Assembly: GCF_017114995.1 (NCBI RefSeq)
Contig: NZ_JABXKL010000032.1
Location: 62,001-126,000, forward strand
Origin: Nostoc sp. NMS9
GTDB taxonomy: Bacteria; Cyanobacteriota; Cyanobacteriia; Cyanobacteriales; Nostocaceae
DNA length: 64,000 nt
Direction: 5' to 3'
The position numbers and the translations under genes are program-made. Within the stretch, counting starts at the first letter, position 1; every line of letters starts with the position of its first letter. Under the pieces are notes generated by a model. The model saw only the letters and a list, made by a program, of their open reading frames with translations. It made no database searches and had not been told where the DNA came from. Below are positions 11,106-22,464 of the stretch, one piece after another.

Positions 11106-11419
11106 GTATACTTAGCTGGAATAATTGTGTTGTTGACAGTTTAGCAATCAGGCTTTCCAGAAATTTTTAAGTTTTTATACCCCAGAATCAACTATGCTTA
11201 TTCATCATTTTTATCCTTAATAATGATGCCAAAAATGCCGCATTAGTTATTAACAATCATTTCTCACTTTGTTAGTCTTCTCCGGAAGGCTATACTGAGC
11301 GTGTGACACTTTAATTAGCGTCATGTTTGCATTCTAGATTACTTTTATAAGATAGCACTTTGCTCATTCAATTGCAGTATTGTTAGACAGCAGTAAAATC
11401 AGTTTTTCTTACTTAAGTC

Positions 11420-12118
11420 ATGAAACGCAAATTTACCATCAAATCATTAATTTCTATTAAAAAAAAATCTGCTAATCTGTGGCAATTGTTACAAAAACTC
11501 AGTGGTGGATTGTACGTTCTCCTGGGTGTTTGGCTGATTTTTACTACTATAACCTTAGTTTTTGCTTCTTCGCAGCCAATAGATGCCTTCTTTGTGCTGG
11601 GTGGCAGTATTCGGCGAGAAACTTATGTTGCCCAACAGGCAAAACAATACCCACAAACCCCAATTTTAATTTCTCATGGTTCCCCAGATCCCTGTATACG
11701 GTTAATTTTTCAGGCGGAATTAGCAGAGTTACAAAACGTTTGGTTAGAAAACTGTGCGAATTCTACTTTTGAAAATTTTTATTATAGTATTCCAATTCTG
11801 CGCCGTTGGGGAGTGCATAAAGTCATGTTGATTACTTCGCCAAGTCATTTACCCAGAGCTAAATGGATGGCACAGATTCTTTTGGGTGCTCATGGTATTT
11901 GGGTAGAGCCAGAAATTGTTCAAGAATTGGGTATTCCTGGTAATCATGAATCTTGGACTAAAACTGGATTAGATATAACACGCAGCTTATTTTGGGCGAT
12001 TTTAAGTCAAATTATTCAACCGCAATGCTCAAATGTGACAAAACTTACTGATGTAGATATGCAAGCTTGGGAGCATCGAGGTTTTCATTGTGAACACCAA
12101 GGGGGATTGAGGAAATAA
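11420..12118 (+). CDS. YdcF family protein (DUF218)
   Basis: PIDAFFVLGGSIRRETYVAQQAKQYPQTPILISHGS; NSTFENFYYSIPIL; LITSPSHLPRAKWMAQ. Confidence 0.8.
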   Translation: MKRKFTIKSLISIKKKSANLWQLLQKLSGGLYVLLGVWLIFTTITLVFASSQPIDAFFVLGGSIRRETYVAQQAKQYPQTPILISHGSPDPCIRLIFQAELAELQNVWLENCANSTFENFYYSIPILRRWGVHKVMLITSPSHLPRAKWMAQILLGAHGIWVEPEIVQELGIPGNHESWTKTGLDITRSLFWAILSQIIQPQCSNVTKLTDVDMQAWEHRGFHCEHQGGLRK

Positions 12119-12167
12119 GGAAGATGAGGATCTAGCAGAGGATTATAATGCTACTGTGCTTTTTTGG

Positions 12168-12194
12168 TAGCATGATGACACGGTTATCATGCTA
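12168..12194. promoter_or_regulatory. Candidate HigBA operator (9-bp inverted repeat)
   Basis: TAGCATGAT-gacacggtt-ATCATGCTA overlapping the listed higB start. Confidence 0.55.
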
Positions 12195-12491
12195 ATTATA
12201 ATACTATCATTTAAGGATCAAGGAACTGAAGAGATTTTTGATGGCAATGACTCAAAGGAAGCTCGAAAGCAATGTCCTATATACTGTTGGGAAGTTGCCC
12301 GTAGAAAATTAGATCAACTTAATGCAGCGTTATCTCTAGATGACATTAAAGTTCCACCAGGTAACAGGTTAGAAGTACTAAAAGGCACTCGTAAAGGTCA
12401 GCATAGCATTCGGATTAATGACCAATATCGAATTTGCTTTATATGGACACTCCAGGGTGCATCAGAAGTTGAAATAGTCGATTACCATTAG
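12189..12491 (+). CDS. higB: RelE/HigB-type toxin
   Basis: SFKDQGTEEIFDG...LEVLKGTRKGQHSIRINDQYRICFIW; followed by an HTH antitoxin. Confidence 0.88.
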   Translation: MLIIILSFKDQGTEEIFDGNDSKEARKQCPIYCWEVARRKLDQLNAALSLDDIKVPPGNRLEVLKGTRKGQHSIRINDQYRICFIWTLQGASEVEIVDYH

Positions 12492-12504
12492 GAAATAACA
12501 ACAG

Positions 12505-12810
12505 ATGAGAGTTCCAAAGTATAGACCCCCATCACATCCAGGTGAAATCTTACTTAAAGATTTTCTAGACCCAATGGGAATAACCCAAAGAGAACTTGCA
12601 GATGCACTTCATGTTCCTTATCAGCGAATAAATGAGCTTGTAAATCAAAAGCGAGGTATTACACCTAGTACGGCAATAAGGTTATCAAAATTTTTTGGAA
12701 ATAGTTCAGAGTTTTGGTTAAACCTCCAACAGAATTGGGAACTTTACCACGTTCTCAAGGAAGAACAAGAGGAACTAAAAAGTATTTTGCAATTTAGAAC
12801 CACGAAGTAG
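12505..12810 (+). CDS. higA: HigA-type antitoxin (XRE HTH)
   Basis: HPGEILLKDFLDPMGITQRELADALHVPYQRINELVNQKRGITPSTAIRLSKFF. Confidence 0.93.
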   Translation: MRVPKYRPPSHPGEILLKDFLDPMGITQRELADALHVPYQRINELVNQKRGITPSTAIRLSKFFGNSSEFWLNLQQNWELYHVLKEEQEELKSILQFRTTK

Positions 12811-12941
12811 CGATCGCCTGAAAAATTAAGCAGTATATTTGCATCAAATAATTGCAATTGGGCGGAGGTTAAGAAAATCTTACTCTCCACCTCCGGGCTT
12901 GTTGTTAAACATCGCTTATGCTAATTGCATCCAAATGAGAA

Positions 12942-14144
12942 TCAATGCAAAAGTTCCCAATCTTGCAGCATGAAAATAGCATCTCTATACAAAGACAAAT
13001 CCGCCTGGTTAACTTCTATTCCCTCTCCAATTCCTTGTAGAAGGGTAATTGTTAATTGTCCTCCCAAATGTTCGCGGAACTCCGTAAGCCCCCTAAATAT
13101 ACAATGCGGATGGTCTAGTCGATCCAATTGCTCTGTCAGTGCCGATACGTACAAAGTAAAGCCTAATTTTTTGAGTGTAGTTAGAACCCTTTGCCACTCT
13201 GATTGCAAGAGTTGACCTGTTAAATATGAATAGGTTGTATCTAAAGCGATGCCGATCGCTACAGCTTCACCATGACGTAGGCTGTAATTAGTTAAATGCT
13301 CCAGTTTGTGAGCAGCCCAGTGTCCAAAGTCTAAAGGACGCGATGAACCCATTTCAAAGGGATCGCCACTACCAGCAATATGCTGTAAGTGCAACTGAGA
13401 ACAACGATAGATCAGTCTTTCCATTATGTCCATGTCTCGATTAGCTAATTTATCGGCATTAGTCATAATGAAATCGAAGAAATTTGCATCTTTAATCAGC
13501 GCTACTTTCACCGCTTCTGCAATACCCGATCGCCAATCTCGATCGTCGAGGCTAGTAAGAAAATCAAAGTCATTCAAGACAGCATAAGGTGGCATGAATG
13601 TACCCAAAAAGTTTTTCTTACCGAAGGCGTTGATTCCGTTCTTTACTCCTACACCCGAATCATTTTGCCCTAATACTGTTGTTGGTACTCGTAGCAGCCG
13701 AATTCCTCGGTGAGCCGTTGTTGCTGCATATCCTGCCATGTCTAGGACAGCTCCACCTCCAATTGCTAAAACGTAGGAGTGACGGCATAATCCAGCTGCA
13801 TTGATCCGCTGATGAATTTGCTCTATAAATCTAGAATCATTTTTGACTGTTTCTCCACCGGCAACTATTATCGGTTCACCGCTCAGTGTTAGTACATTTT
13901 CATAATATTGGGCATAGGCTGATAATTTTTTTAACAGCCCATCTTGATAGTGTAAAAATCCTCCATCTACCACCGCTAGCACTTGTTTTGGGGTTGTCTC
14001 CCCATCTGCGGCGATCGCTTGTGCAAGTAAAGGATTATCTAACTGAAACAGACCTCTAGTGAAGTGAACATCATAATTGAAAGTAACACGAACACATTGG
14101 TTAATTGGTTGTAGATTAAGAGCGCTTTTTTGTTGAATAGCCAT
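12942..14144 (-). CDS. eboD: 3-dehydroquinate synthase-like protein EboD
   Basis: Dehydroquinate synthase fold: AIGGGAVLDMAGYAATTAHRGIRLLRVPTTVLGQNDSGVGVKNGIN; adjacent to eboA. Confidence 0.85.
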   Translation of the reverse strand: MAIQQKSALNLQPINQCVRVTFNYDVHFTRGLFQLDNPLLAQAIAADGETTPKQVLAVVDGGFLHYQDGLLKKLSAYAQYYENVLTLSGEPIIVAGGETVKNDSRFIEQIHQRINAAGLCRHSYVLAIGGGAVLDMAGYAATTAHRGIRLLRVPTTVLGQNDSGVGVKNGINAFGKKNFLGTFMPPYAVLNDFDFLTSLDDRDWRSGIAEAVKVALIKDANFFDFIMTNADKLANRDMDIMERLIYRCSQLHLQHIAGSGDPFEMGSSRPLDFGHWAAHKLEHLTNYSLRHGEAVAIGIALDTTYSYLTGQLLQSEWQRVLTTLKKLGFTLYVSALTEQLDRLDHPHCIFRGLTEFREHLGGQLTITLLQGIGEGIEVNQADLSLYRDAIFMLQDWELLH

Positions 14145-14619
14145 TTGAATATTATTACTTTTTAAGTAGCCGTAACTAGATACATTATTGCAATTACAAG
14201 TAACAGCAACATTGACATAACAAATCCATTAAGTAATTCAATATTTGAATGAGCTACTAAATAAATTTATTTAATAAATTAATCATATTTTTGAAGTATC
14301 TTCGCCTAAAAGATAACGGTCAAATTAACATGAATTTACAATTGATATTGATGTCTATGCTTTATATCTGAGGTTAGTAATGGAGATCATTATTACATAA
14401 AATTCTAATTTTTTTCGTAAGATAATTTGAGGATTTATCTAATCAAAATGGTATCTTTACAGTATCTTATTTAAAGTCAGGAGATTTTTATAGATTCAGT
14501 GAAGTTATGATTCCAGTAGGATATTATCTAACTGCTTTAAACCCAAAATATCAGGTTTAGTGCTATATTTTATACTTGGTTGTCACAAAAAAAGTTGGGC
14601 AACTTATCCTGAATTTATC

Positions 14620-15501
14620 ATGAGTAAAGTAAACAAATTACTGCATCACTGGCTGTTAAAGTCTGTTTCAGAGAAAGCTTTTACTTGGTTGGAACAGAAG
14701 CAGGCACAGATTGCTAGCGGCGCTGCTGAACGAGTCTTTTTTACGGCTTTTAGTGCTGTGCCGCGTTATCTAGGTAAACAGGATTTGCAGCTAACATTCC
14801 AGCACTTGGAAGCAGCAGAGGATCTGATTCCCGGCTGGTATCCTGGTAATTGGAGTGTAGATCAGGCAGGTCGCACACTCTTGCTTTTAGCTTTGCCCTA
14901 CGATGATCCCCAGGGCTATGTGCGATCGCTCGATCGAGTCTTCTCCACTGCCGATATGGGGGAGTTAGTTGTCCTTTATCAAAGTTTGCCGGTATTACCA
15001 CATCCAGAGTTACATCGCCATCGTACTGCTGAGGGAATTCGCAGCAATATGAGTAATGTATTTCAAGCCATAGCATTACGTAACCCTTATCCAGCGAATT
15101 ACTTAGATAATGCTGCTTGGAATCAGATGGTGCTGAAGGCTGTGTTTGTCGGCAGTCCGTTACATCTAATTTGGGGTCTAGATCGGCGTGCTAACCCAGA
15201 ATTGGCGAGGATGTTGGCAGACTATGCCCATGAACGTTGGGCAGCTAAACGCTCAGTTACGCCAGAACTTTGGCGGCCTGTAGGGCGGTTTGCCGATAGC
15301 ACCATCATCACAGATTTGGAAAAAGTGCTAGCTAATGGAGATATACACGAGCAAGAAGCAGCAGCATTAGCTTGTGCTGAGTCTCCTTTACCCCAAGCGC
15401 AAGCATTACTTTCTCATTACCCAGATTTACAATCATCCATTCAACAAGGTAATCTGACTTGGAGCAGTTTTAGCCGCGATCGCTTGTCAGTTTACAAATG
15501 A
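14620..15501 (+). CDS. eboA: EboA family metabolite traffic protein
   Basis: Sequence pattern and position immediately before the TatD (eboB) and UbiA (eboC) genes; start moved to MSKVNKLLHHW. Confidence 0.8.
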   Translation: MSKVNKLLHHWLLKSVSEKAFTWLEQKQAQIASGAAERVFFTAFSAVPRYLGKQDLQLTFQHLEAAEDLIPGWYPGNWSVDQAGRTLLLLALPYDDPQGYVRSLDRVFSTADMGELVVLYQSLPVLPHPELHRHRTAEGIRSNMSNVFQAIALRNPYPANYLDNAAWNQMVLKAVFVGSPLHLIWGLDRRANPELARMLADYAHERWAAKRSVTPELWRPVGRFADSTIITDLEKVLANGDIHEQEAAALACAESPLPQAQALLSHYPDLQSSIQQGNLTWSSFSRDRLSVYK

Positions 15502-15592
15502 AAGGGACTGGGGACTAGGGATGAGGAAGACAAGTAGAATAACCCATCCCCAATGCCCAATTCCCAATGCCCAATGCCCAATAATTAAAACT

Positions 15593-16501
15593 ATGATGTT
15601 CATCGATCCTCACATTCACATGTGTTCCCGCACTACTTACGATTACTTAGTAATGCGGGAATATGGTATTGTCGCCGTTATTGAACCAGCCTTTTGGTTA
15701 GGACAACCCCGAACCAACGCTGGTTCATTTAAAGACTACTTCAGTAGTCTTGTGGGCTGGGAACGGTTTCGTGCTAGTCAATTTGGCATCCAACACTACT
15801 GCACAATCGGACTAAATCCGAAAGAAGCTAATAATGAAGCGCTAGCCGCTGAAGTTATGGAACTGCTACCACTTTATGCGTGTAAAGAGGGAGTTGTTGC
15901 TATTGGTGAAATTGGCTATGACGACATGACAGAAGCAGAAGATAAGTACTTTTGTCAACAGTTAGAATTAGCCAAAGAACTCGATACGTTGGTACTAATT
16001 CATACTCCTCATCGCAATAAAAAGGCGGGTGCTAGTAGGAGTATGGATCGTTGTATTGAATATGGTTTAGATCCTTCACAAGTAGTTATCGATCACAACA
16101 ACGAAGAAACCGTTGAAGAAGTATTAGGACGGGGTTTTTGGGCAGCTTTCACGATTTACCCACAAACGAAGATGGGTAACGCCAGGATGGTAGAAGTTGT
16201 CCGCAAGTATGGATGCGATCGCATCATTGTAGATAGTAGTGCTGATTGGGGTATTAGCGATCCTTTGGCAGTCCCAAAAACGGCTCAGTTGATGTTAGAT
16301 AGGGGTATTCCTGAAGAACATGTGCGAGCAGTTTGTTATGAAAACGCCCTAACTGCTTACAGTCAAACTGGGCAGATGAAAGCTTCTGATTGGCTCAATC
16401 CCCAATCTGTCGATCAGCGTCAGTTGTTCAGTGGTAATTCTGTGTTGCGGGGACAAGAACCAGGAATCAAATCAGTTTCAGATTTTGTGTTGATTGAGTA
16501 G
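15593..16501 (+). CDS. eboB: TatD-family hydrolase EboB
   Basis: MMFIDPHIHMCSRTTYDYLVMREYGIVAVIEPAFW...AIGEIGYDDMT; start moved downstream because the 15521 N-terminus translates intergenic heptamer repeat. Confidence 0.85.
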   Translation: MMFIDPHIHMCSRTTYDYLVMREYGIVAVIEPAFWLGQPRTNAGSFKDYFSSLVGWERFRASQFGIQHYCTIGLNPKEANNEALAAEVMELLPLYACKEGVVAIGEIGYDDMTEAEDKYFCQQLELAKELDTLVLIHTPHRNKKAGASRSMDRCIEYGLDPSQVVIDHNNEETVEEVLGRGFWAAFTIYPQTKMGNARMVEVVRKYGCDRIIVDSSADWGISDPLAVPKTAQLMLDRGIPEEHVRAVCYENALTAYSQTGQMKASDWLNPQSVDQRQLFSGNSVLRGQEPGIKSVSDFVLIE

Positions 16502-16863
16502 AAAATTGAAAGGGGGCATTGGGCATTGGGAATTGAGCATTGGGCATTGCAAGAGATATTTTCATCTTTGCATTGTCAATGTAACTCATGGAGTCTATTG
16601 GAGAAATATTTTGGTGTTGCTGATATTCTTGTAGAGTAGGTATCCCTGACCGCCCGAAAATACTAGGGATGGGCAAGATGGCCACGCTACAAAATCAGCA
16701 AAATTATCCTGCAAATATGTAATACCAATATTTATTATTTCATGCACAAAAAGAGTCAGAGGAGAAGATTTCATGAATTGTTTTTAACATCTATAGAGAT
16801 ATATTTGATTCATTTGTAATATGCATTTTTTTTTGAAAAATTACTAGGTATGGAGGCAGAGAA

Positions 16864-17796
16864 GTGAATGTTGCAAGCTTAAATTTTCAAGGCTGGCGGG
16901 GTTATCTGGAATTAATGCGTCCTGCGAATATTGTTACTGCTTGGGCGGATATTCTTGTTGGTTTTGCTGCTTCTGGCTCTGGAATTATTTTTACTCAATT
17001 AATTAATGGCGAAGCAAATTTTGCCATATTAATTCCATTAGCTTGGTTGTTATTAGCTACAACTGGTTTATACGGCGGTGGTATCGTTTTTAATGATGTT
17101 TTTGATGCTGAATTAGATGCAAAAGAGCGACCAAATAGAGCAATCCCCAGTGGTCGTGTATCTCGTCAAAATGCTGCCTTATTGGGGAGTATACTATTTG
17201 CGATCGGTATTATAGCTGCTTTTCAAGTATCTTGGTTGAGTGCTGCGATCGCTATTTTTATCACTATTTCATGTCTCCTCTATAACTCACTCGCCAAACA
17301 TCATCCTTTTTTCGGCCCTTTAAATATGGGTTTGTGCCGTGGCAGTAACTTATTATTAGGTGTAAGTGCTGTACCAGAAATCATCGGAGAACGTTGGTAT
17401 TTAGCCCTGATCCCTGTTCTTTATATTGCTGCTATTACCGCAATTAGTCAGGGTGAAGTTCACGGAGGTAAGAAGATTACGGGAGTGCTAGCACTACTGC
17501 TAATTGCAACAGTTTTGACGGCAGTTTTAGCTTTAGGATTGTTAGAAGAGTATAGAGCGATCGCAGCACTACCATTCGCTATTTTATTAGCTATCAGAGT
17601 CTTGCCTAACTTTATCAAAGCTGCGCAAGAACCGATAGCCGAAAATATCCGTAATGCTGTGAAAATAGGTGTTTTATCTCTAATAGTCTTAGATGCAACG
17701 GTTGCATCTGGTTTTGCTGGGTTGTATTACGGTTTATTAGTTCTAATCTTGCTACCAATTTCGATGAAGTTAGCGCAACTATTTGCTGTTACTTAA
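16864..17796 (+). CDS. eboC: UbiA-like prenyltransferase EboC (GTG start)
   Basis: LMRPANIVTAWADILVGF...NDVFDAELDAKERPNRAIPSGRVS. Confidence 0.87.
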   Translation: MNVASLNFQGWRGYLELMRPANIVTAWADILVGFAASGSGIIFTQLINGEANFAILIPLAWLLLATTGLYGGGIVFNDVFDAELDAKERPNRAIPSGRVSRQNAALLGSILFAIGIIAAFQVSWLSAAIAIFITISCLLYNSLAKHHPFFGPLNMGLCRGSNLLLGVSAVPEIIGERWYLALIPVLYIAAITAISQGEVHGGKKITGVLALLLIATVLTAVLALGLLEEYRAIAALPFAILLAIRVLPNFIKAAQEPIAENIRNAVKIGVLSLIVLDATVASGFAGLYYGLLVLILLPISMKLAQLFAVT

Positions 17797-17834
17797 ATTT
17801 CAATGTGTACATCCAGTAATACCATTAATCGGCT

Positions 17835-18065
17835 GTAGGGGCGCATAAATGTGCATTGGTATCAACTTAAGCTGAAATCTACTGACTGCATGAGTTTTGC
17901 CCTCACCCCCAGCCCCTCTCCCAAATTGGGAGAGGGGAGCATAATTCTCCAATTCCCCTTCTCCCATGTTGGGAGAAGGGGTTAGGAGATGAGGGCAACT
18001 CTAGACGCTTTCTCTTACCTAACTTTTACCTGAAGTTGACACCAATGATAGATGTGCGCCCCTAC
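17835..18065. mobile_element. MITE-like element with imperfect terminal inverted repeats
   Basis: gtaggggcgcataaatgtgcattggtatcaactt ... aagttgacaccaatgatagatgtgcgcccctac; internal gggagagggg hairpins. Confidence 0.6.
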
Positions 18066-18146
18066 CCATGAATATGTAGCAAGTATTTTGTGGAATAGTA
18101 TAAGCCAAAGAAAACAGATTACAGATACAAGGGATAGGGCTAGAAA

Positions 18147-19373
18147 ATGAAAATTACAAAAAACAATAATTTTCACTTAACTTATTGCAGCAATATTCAT
18201 CCTGGTGAAAGTTGGCTAGAGGTTTTCGCCAATCTAGAAAAGTATATTCCCGAACTCAAATCACGTTTATCGCCTACAGAACCTTTTGGTATTGGCTTGA
18301 GGTTAGCAAATGTTGCCGCAAAACAACTTTTAGAAAGTAATAACTTAGCTCAATTGCAAGCTTGGCTGACTCAACAAGATTTATATGTTTTCACCTTAAA
18401 CGGATTCCCTTATGGCGGATTTCATCGACAGGTGGTAAAAGACCAAGTTTATGCGCCAGATTGGTCTACACAAGAACGGGCTGATTATACATTAAACTTG
18501 GCACATATTTTAGCTAGTCTATTACCCCAAGGACTTGATGGTGGAATTTCTACACTACCATTATCCTATAAACCTTGGTGGGTAAAAGACCAAGGAACTT
18601 TCGAGACTGTTCTGAAAAAGAGTTGTTTTAACATAGCATTAGTTGTTGTAGAAATGATTCGCATCCGTGAAGAAACAGGCAAGATACTTCATATTGATCT
18701 AGAACCTGAGCCTGATGGTTTAATTGAAAATACTTCAGAAGTAATTGATTTCTATCAAAATTGGTTATTGCCAATTGGCGGTAATTACTTATCAGAAAAG
18801 TTAAATATTGACCAGAGTCTAGCAGAGACTAAATTGCTAGAACACGTTCGTATTTGCTATGATACCTGCCATTTTTCAGTTGAATATGAGCAGCCAAAGT
18901 CTGTATTTACACGTTTGCAATCAGCAGGAATTAAGATTGGCAAAATTCAAATCAGCGCTGCAATTAAAGTAAAAATACCTGCTGAGGTTGAGAAGCGTAG
19001 TTTGATAGTTGAGCGTTTACGTCCTTTTGCTGAATCTACCTATCTTCACCAGGTAATAGAACGTCATAGCGATGGTACATTCCATCACTATCCTGATTTA
19101 ATAAATGCATTACCACATTTAGAGCAATCTCTAGCTGAAGAATGGCGCACTCACTTTCATGTCCCAATTTTTATTCATGATTATCAAATTTTGCAATCTA
19201 CGCAAGATGACATTGCTACTGTTTTGCATCTACTTCAAACAAACAATGCTTGCTCACATTTAGAAATTGAGACTTACACTTGGGATGTATTGCCATCAGA
19301 AATAAAGATAGATTTACTGACTTCTATTCAGCGAGAATATGAGTGGGTATTAAAAGAATTCGCCTCAAATTAA
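18147..19373 (+). CDS. eboE: Metabolite traffic protein EboE (sugar isomerase-like)
   Basis: HLTYCSNIHPGESWLEVFANLEKYIPELK...VRICYDTCHFSVEYE; synteny. Confidence 0.85.
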   Translation: MKITKNNNFHLTYCSNIHPGESWLEVFANLEKYIPELKSRLSPTEPFGIGLRLANVAAKQLLESNNLAQLQAWLTQQDLYVFTLNGFPYGGFHRQVVKDQVYAPDWSTQERADYTLNLAHILASLLPQGLDGGISTLPLSYKPWWVKDQGTFETVLKKSCFNIALVVVEMIRIREETGKILHIDLEPEPDGLIENTSEVIDFYQNWLLPIGGNYLSEKLNIDQSLAETKLLEHVRICYDTCHFSVEYEQPKSVFTRLQSAGIKIGKIQISAAIKVKIPAEVEKRSLIVERLRPFAESTYLHQVIERHSDGTFHHYPDLINALPHLEQSLAEEWRTHFHVPIFIHDYQILQSTQDDIATVLHLLQTNNACSHLEIETYTWDVLPSEIKIDLLTSIQREYEWVLKEFASN

Positions 19374-19385
19374 GAAGGAACTAAG

Positions 19386-20762
19386 TTGATGCAGAAAACA
19401 GTTATTCTAAATGTCGTGGGGTTAACGCCCAGCTTACTAGGAGAAAATACGCCGTTTTTATCTTCTTGGGCGGCTATTGGGCAAGTGGTTCCTATCAAAA
19501 AAGTGCTACCTGCTGTAACTTGTTCGGTTCAGGCTACTTATTTAACAGGAAAATTGCCTGATGAACATGGAATTGTTGCTAATGGTTGGTACTTCCGCGA
19601 TGAATGTGAAGTGAAGTTTTGGCGACAATCTAATAAACTAGTGCAAGCTCCCAAAGTTTGGGAAATAGCTAAATCAATCGATCCAAGCTTCACTTGTGCC
19701 AACCTTTTTTGGTGGTACAACATGTATTCTTCAGTAGATTATGCCATTACGCCGCGCCCGATGTATCCCGCAGATGGGAGAAAATTACCTGATATTTATA
19801 CCCATCCTAGTGATGTGCGATCGCAAATTCAATCTGATTTAGGAAACTTCCCTCTGTTTGATTTCTGGGGGCCAAAAACTTCCATTAGTTCTAGTCAATG
19901 GATTGCCAATTCTGCAAAATGGATTGAGGAACGTTACAGCCCGACACTATCACTAGTTTATCTACCACATTTAGATTACTGTCTGCAAAAATTTGGTAAC
20001 AATCAAACACAGATTCAAGCAGATTTGCGAGAAATTGATGCTGTTTGTGGCGATTTAATTGAATATTATCAAGCACGAAATACTCAAGTAATTATTCTTT
20101 CTGAGTATGGCATTACGCCAGTTTCTAAAGCTGTGGATTTAAACCGTGTATTACGAGAAAATGGTTTAATTGTTGTGCGAGAAGAATTAGAGCGAGAAAT
20201 GCTCGATTTTGGTGCTAGTATTGCCTTTGCCGTTGCCGATCACCAAATTGCTCATGTCTATGTGAACGATCCTGCGTACATCCCAAAAGTGCGATCGCTT
20301 TTAGAAGCGACTGAAGGTGTAGCGCAGGTATTGGATGAAGAAGGTAAACAAGCCTACCATCTCGATCATCCTAGATCGGGGGAATTAGTTGCGATCGCTC
20401 AATCTGACGCTTGGTTTACCTATTATTATTGGCTCAATGATGCAAAAGCGCCTGATTTTGCTAGAACTGTAGATATCCACCGCAAACCTGGTTACGATCC
20501 TGTAGAACTTTTCCTCGATCCGCAAATAAAATTTCCTCAAGGAAAAATTGCTCTTAAGTTACTTAAGAAACAACTAGGTTTTCGCTACCTCATGGACGTG
20601 ATTCCTCTGGATGCTTCCCTGGTGCGTGGCTCTCACGGTAATATCACCACTTCTCCAGATGAAGGGCCTCTATTTATCACCCATCAAACTCACCTAGTTA
20701 ATGAACATCAAATTGAGGCGACAGATATTTGCTCGTTGATTCTCAAACATTTAAATACCTGA
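19386..20762 (+). CDS. eboF: Alkaline phosphatase/nucleotide pyrophosphatase family protein EboF
   Basis: ILNVVGLTPSLLGENTPFLSSWA...PAVTCSVQATYLTGKLPDEHGIVANGWYFRDECEV; synteny. Confidence 0.83.
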   Translation: MMQKTVILNVVGLTPSLLGENTPFLSSWAAIGQVVPIKKVLPAVTCSVQATYLTGKLPDEHGIVANGWYFRDECEVKFWRQSNKLVQAPKVWEIAKSIDPSFTCANLFWWYNMYSSVDYAITPRPMYPADGRKLPDIYTHPSDVRSQIQSDLGNFPLFDFWGPKTSISSSQWIANSAKWIEERYSPTLSLVYLPHLDYCLQKFGNNQTQIQADLREIDAVCGDLIEYYQARNTQVIILSEYGITPVSKAVDLNRVLRENGLIVVREELEREMLDFGASIAFAVADHQIAHVYVNDPAYIPKVRSLLEATEGVAQVLDEEGKQAYHLDHPRSGELVAIAQSDAWFTYYYWLNDAKAPDFARTVDIHRKPGYDPVELFLDPQIKFPQGKIALKLLKKQLGFRYLMDVIPLDASLVRGSHGNITTSPDEGPLFITHQTHLVNEHQIEATDICSLILKHLNT

Positions 20763-20970
20763 AAGGCAGTATAGATGCGATATATCGGCTCTACATCTTA
20801 ACCAAAATACAAAAAAATTCCTTGTAATTCATAATCATATCGAGTATGCTTTATATATAAACTCGTTATGACTATGAATTAGATTGTTCTATCAGTAGGC
20901 ATCCGTCTATCTACTGACTAAAATGTACTGTGGGCAATCTGAGTAACTTACATGGAGAGCTTCTTTAACC

Positions 20971-22464
20971 ATGACTGAACCCCAAAACTTGACAACTGCT
21001 GACGGTATTCCTATTGCCGATAACCAGAACTCACTCACGGCTGGATCGCGCGGGCCTGTATTAATACAAGATTTTCATCTTTTAGAAAAGCTGGCTCATT
21101 TCAACAGAGAACGTATTCCTGAAAGAGTTGTCCACGCTAAAGGTGCTGCTGCTCACGGCACTTTGACTATTACCAATGACATTACCCGCTACAGTAAAGC
21201 CAAACTTTTTTCTGAAATTGGCAAGAAAACGGAACTTCTCTTGCGGTTTTCTACAGTTGGAGGAGAAAAGGGTTCAGCAGATGCCGAGCGTGACCCTAGA
21301 GGCTTTGCCATCAAGTTCTACACCGAAGAAGGCAACTGGGATCTTACAGGAAACAATACTCCGATTTTCTTCATCCGTGACCCACTGAAGTTTCCTGATT
21401 TTATCCATACCCAAAAGCGCAATCCCCAAACTAATTGCAAAGACCATAATGCAAGATGGGATTTTTGGTCACTCAGTCCAGAATCGCTTCACCAGGTGAC
21501 AATCCTGTTTTCAGATCGGGGAATTCCGAAAAACCATCGACACATGGACGGCTTTGGTAGCCATACCTTCAGTTTAATTAATGCTGAGGGCGATCGCGTT
21601 TGGTGTAAATTTCACTTTAAGAATCTGCAAGGGCATCAAACCTTGACGGAGGAAGAATCGGCTAAGATTAAGGGCGAAGATCCAGATCATGCGACTCACG
21701 ATTTGTTTGAAGCGATCGCTCAAGGAGACTATCCTAAGTGGCGGATGTCTATTCAGGTAATGACTGAGGAGCAAGCAGCCAAACATCCAGATAATCCCTT
21801 TGACTTAACCAAAGTTTGGAAGCACTCAGATTATCCTTTAATCGAAGTCGGGATATTAGAGCTAAATCGTAACCCAGAGAATTATTTCGCCGAAGTAGAG
21901 CAAGCCGCTTTTAGCCCTAGTGCAGTGGTTCCTGGCATTAGTTTCTCTCCAGACAAAATGCTGCAAGCTCGGATATTTTCTTACCCAGATGCTCAACGGT
22001 ATCGCTTGGGTGGTAACTATCAGCAACTACCCGTTAACCAGCCCAAATGTCCAGTGATGCATTATCAGCGAGATGGCTTTATGGCGCCGGGGAACAACCA
22101 CGGTAGCGCTCCTAACTATGAACCGAATAGTACTGAGGGTACGCCCAAAGAAAATCCAGCTTATGCAGAACCACCTAGTCATTTGGGTGATGTCACAGTT
22201 GATCGTTACAGTCATCGTGAAGGAAACGACGATTACACCCAAGCAGGTAATCTGTATCGGTTACTAACTCCTGAACAGCAAGAGCGTCTTGCTCATAATA
22301 TTGTTGGCAGTCTCTCTCAAGCGAGACAGGACATCCAAATGCGCCAACTTTGCCACTTCTTCCGGGCAGATGTTTCTTATGGTCGTCGTGTAGCTGAGGG
22401 ATTGGGCATTTCAATTGATCCCTCAATGTTTTCTGCGATCGCTCAACCTGTAGGTAGCTGGTAG
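20971..22464 (+). CDS. Monofunctional heme catalase
   Basis: [90 protein letters not shown]. Confidence 0.96.
   Translation: MTEPQNLTTADGIPIADNQNSLTAGSRGPVLIQDFHLLEKLAHFNRERIPERVVHAKGAAAHGTLTITNDITRYSKAKLFSEIGKKTELLLRFSTVGGEKGSADAERDPRGFAIKFYTEEGNWDLTGNNTPIFFIRDPLKFPDFIHTQKRNPQTNCKDHNARWDFWSLSPESLHQVTILFSDRGIPKNHRHMDGFGSHTFSLINAEGDRVWCKFHFKNLQGHQTLTEEESAKIKGEDPDHATHDLFEAIAQGDYPKWRMSIQVMTEEQAAKHPDNPFDLTKVWKHSDYPLIEVGILELNRNPENYFAEVEQAAFSPSAVVPGISFSPDKMLQARIFSYPDAQRYRLGGNYQQLPVNQPKCPVMHYQRDGFMAPGNNHGSAPNYEPNSTEGTPKENPAYAEPPSHLGDVTVDRYSHREGNDDYTQAGNLYRLLTPEQQERLAHNIVGSLSQARQDIQMRQLCHFFRADVSYGRRVAEGLGISIDPSMFSAIAQPVGSW

Noticed and set aside
15521-15592. N-terminal extension of the eboB ORF (MRKTSRITHPQCPIPNAQCPIIKT)
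   Set aside because: It translates the intergenic heptamer repeat cccaatgcccaattcccaatgccc; MMFIDPHIH is the natural start.
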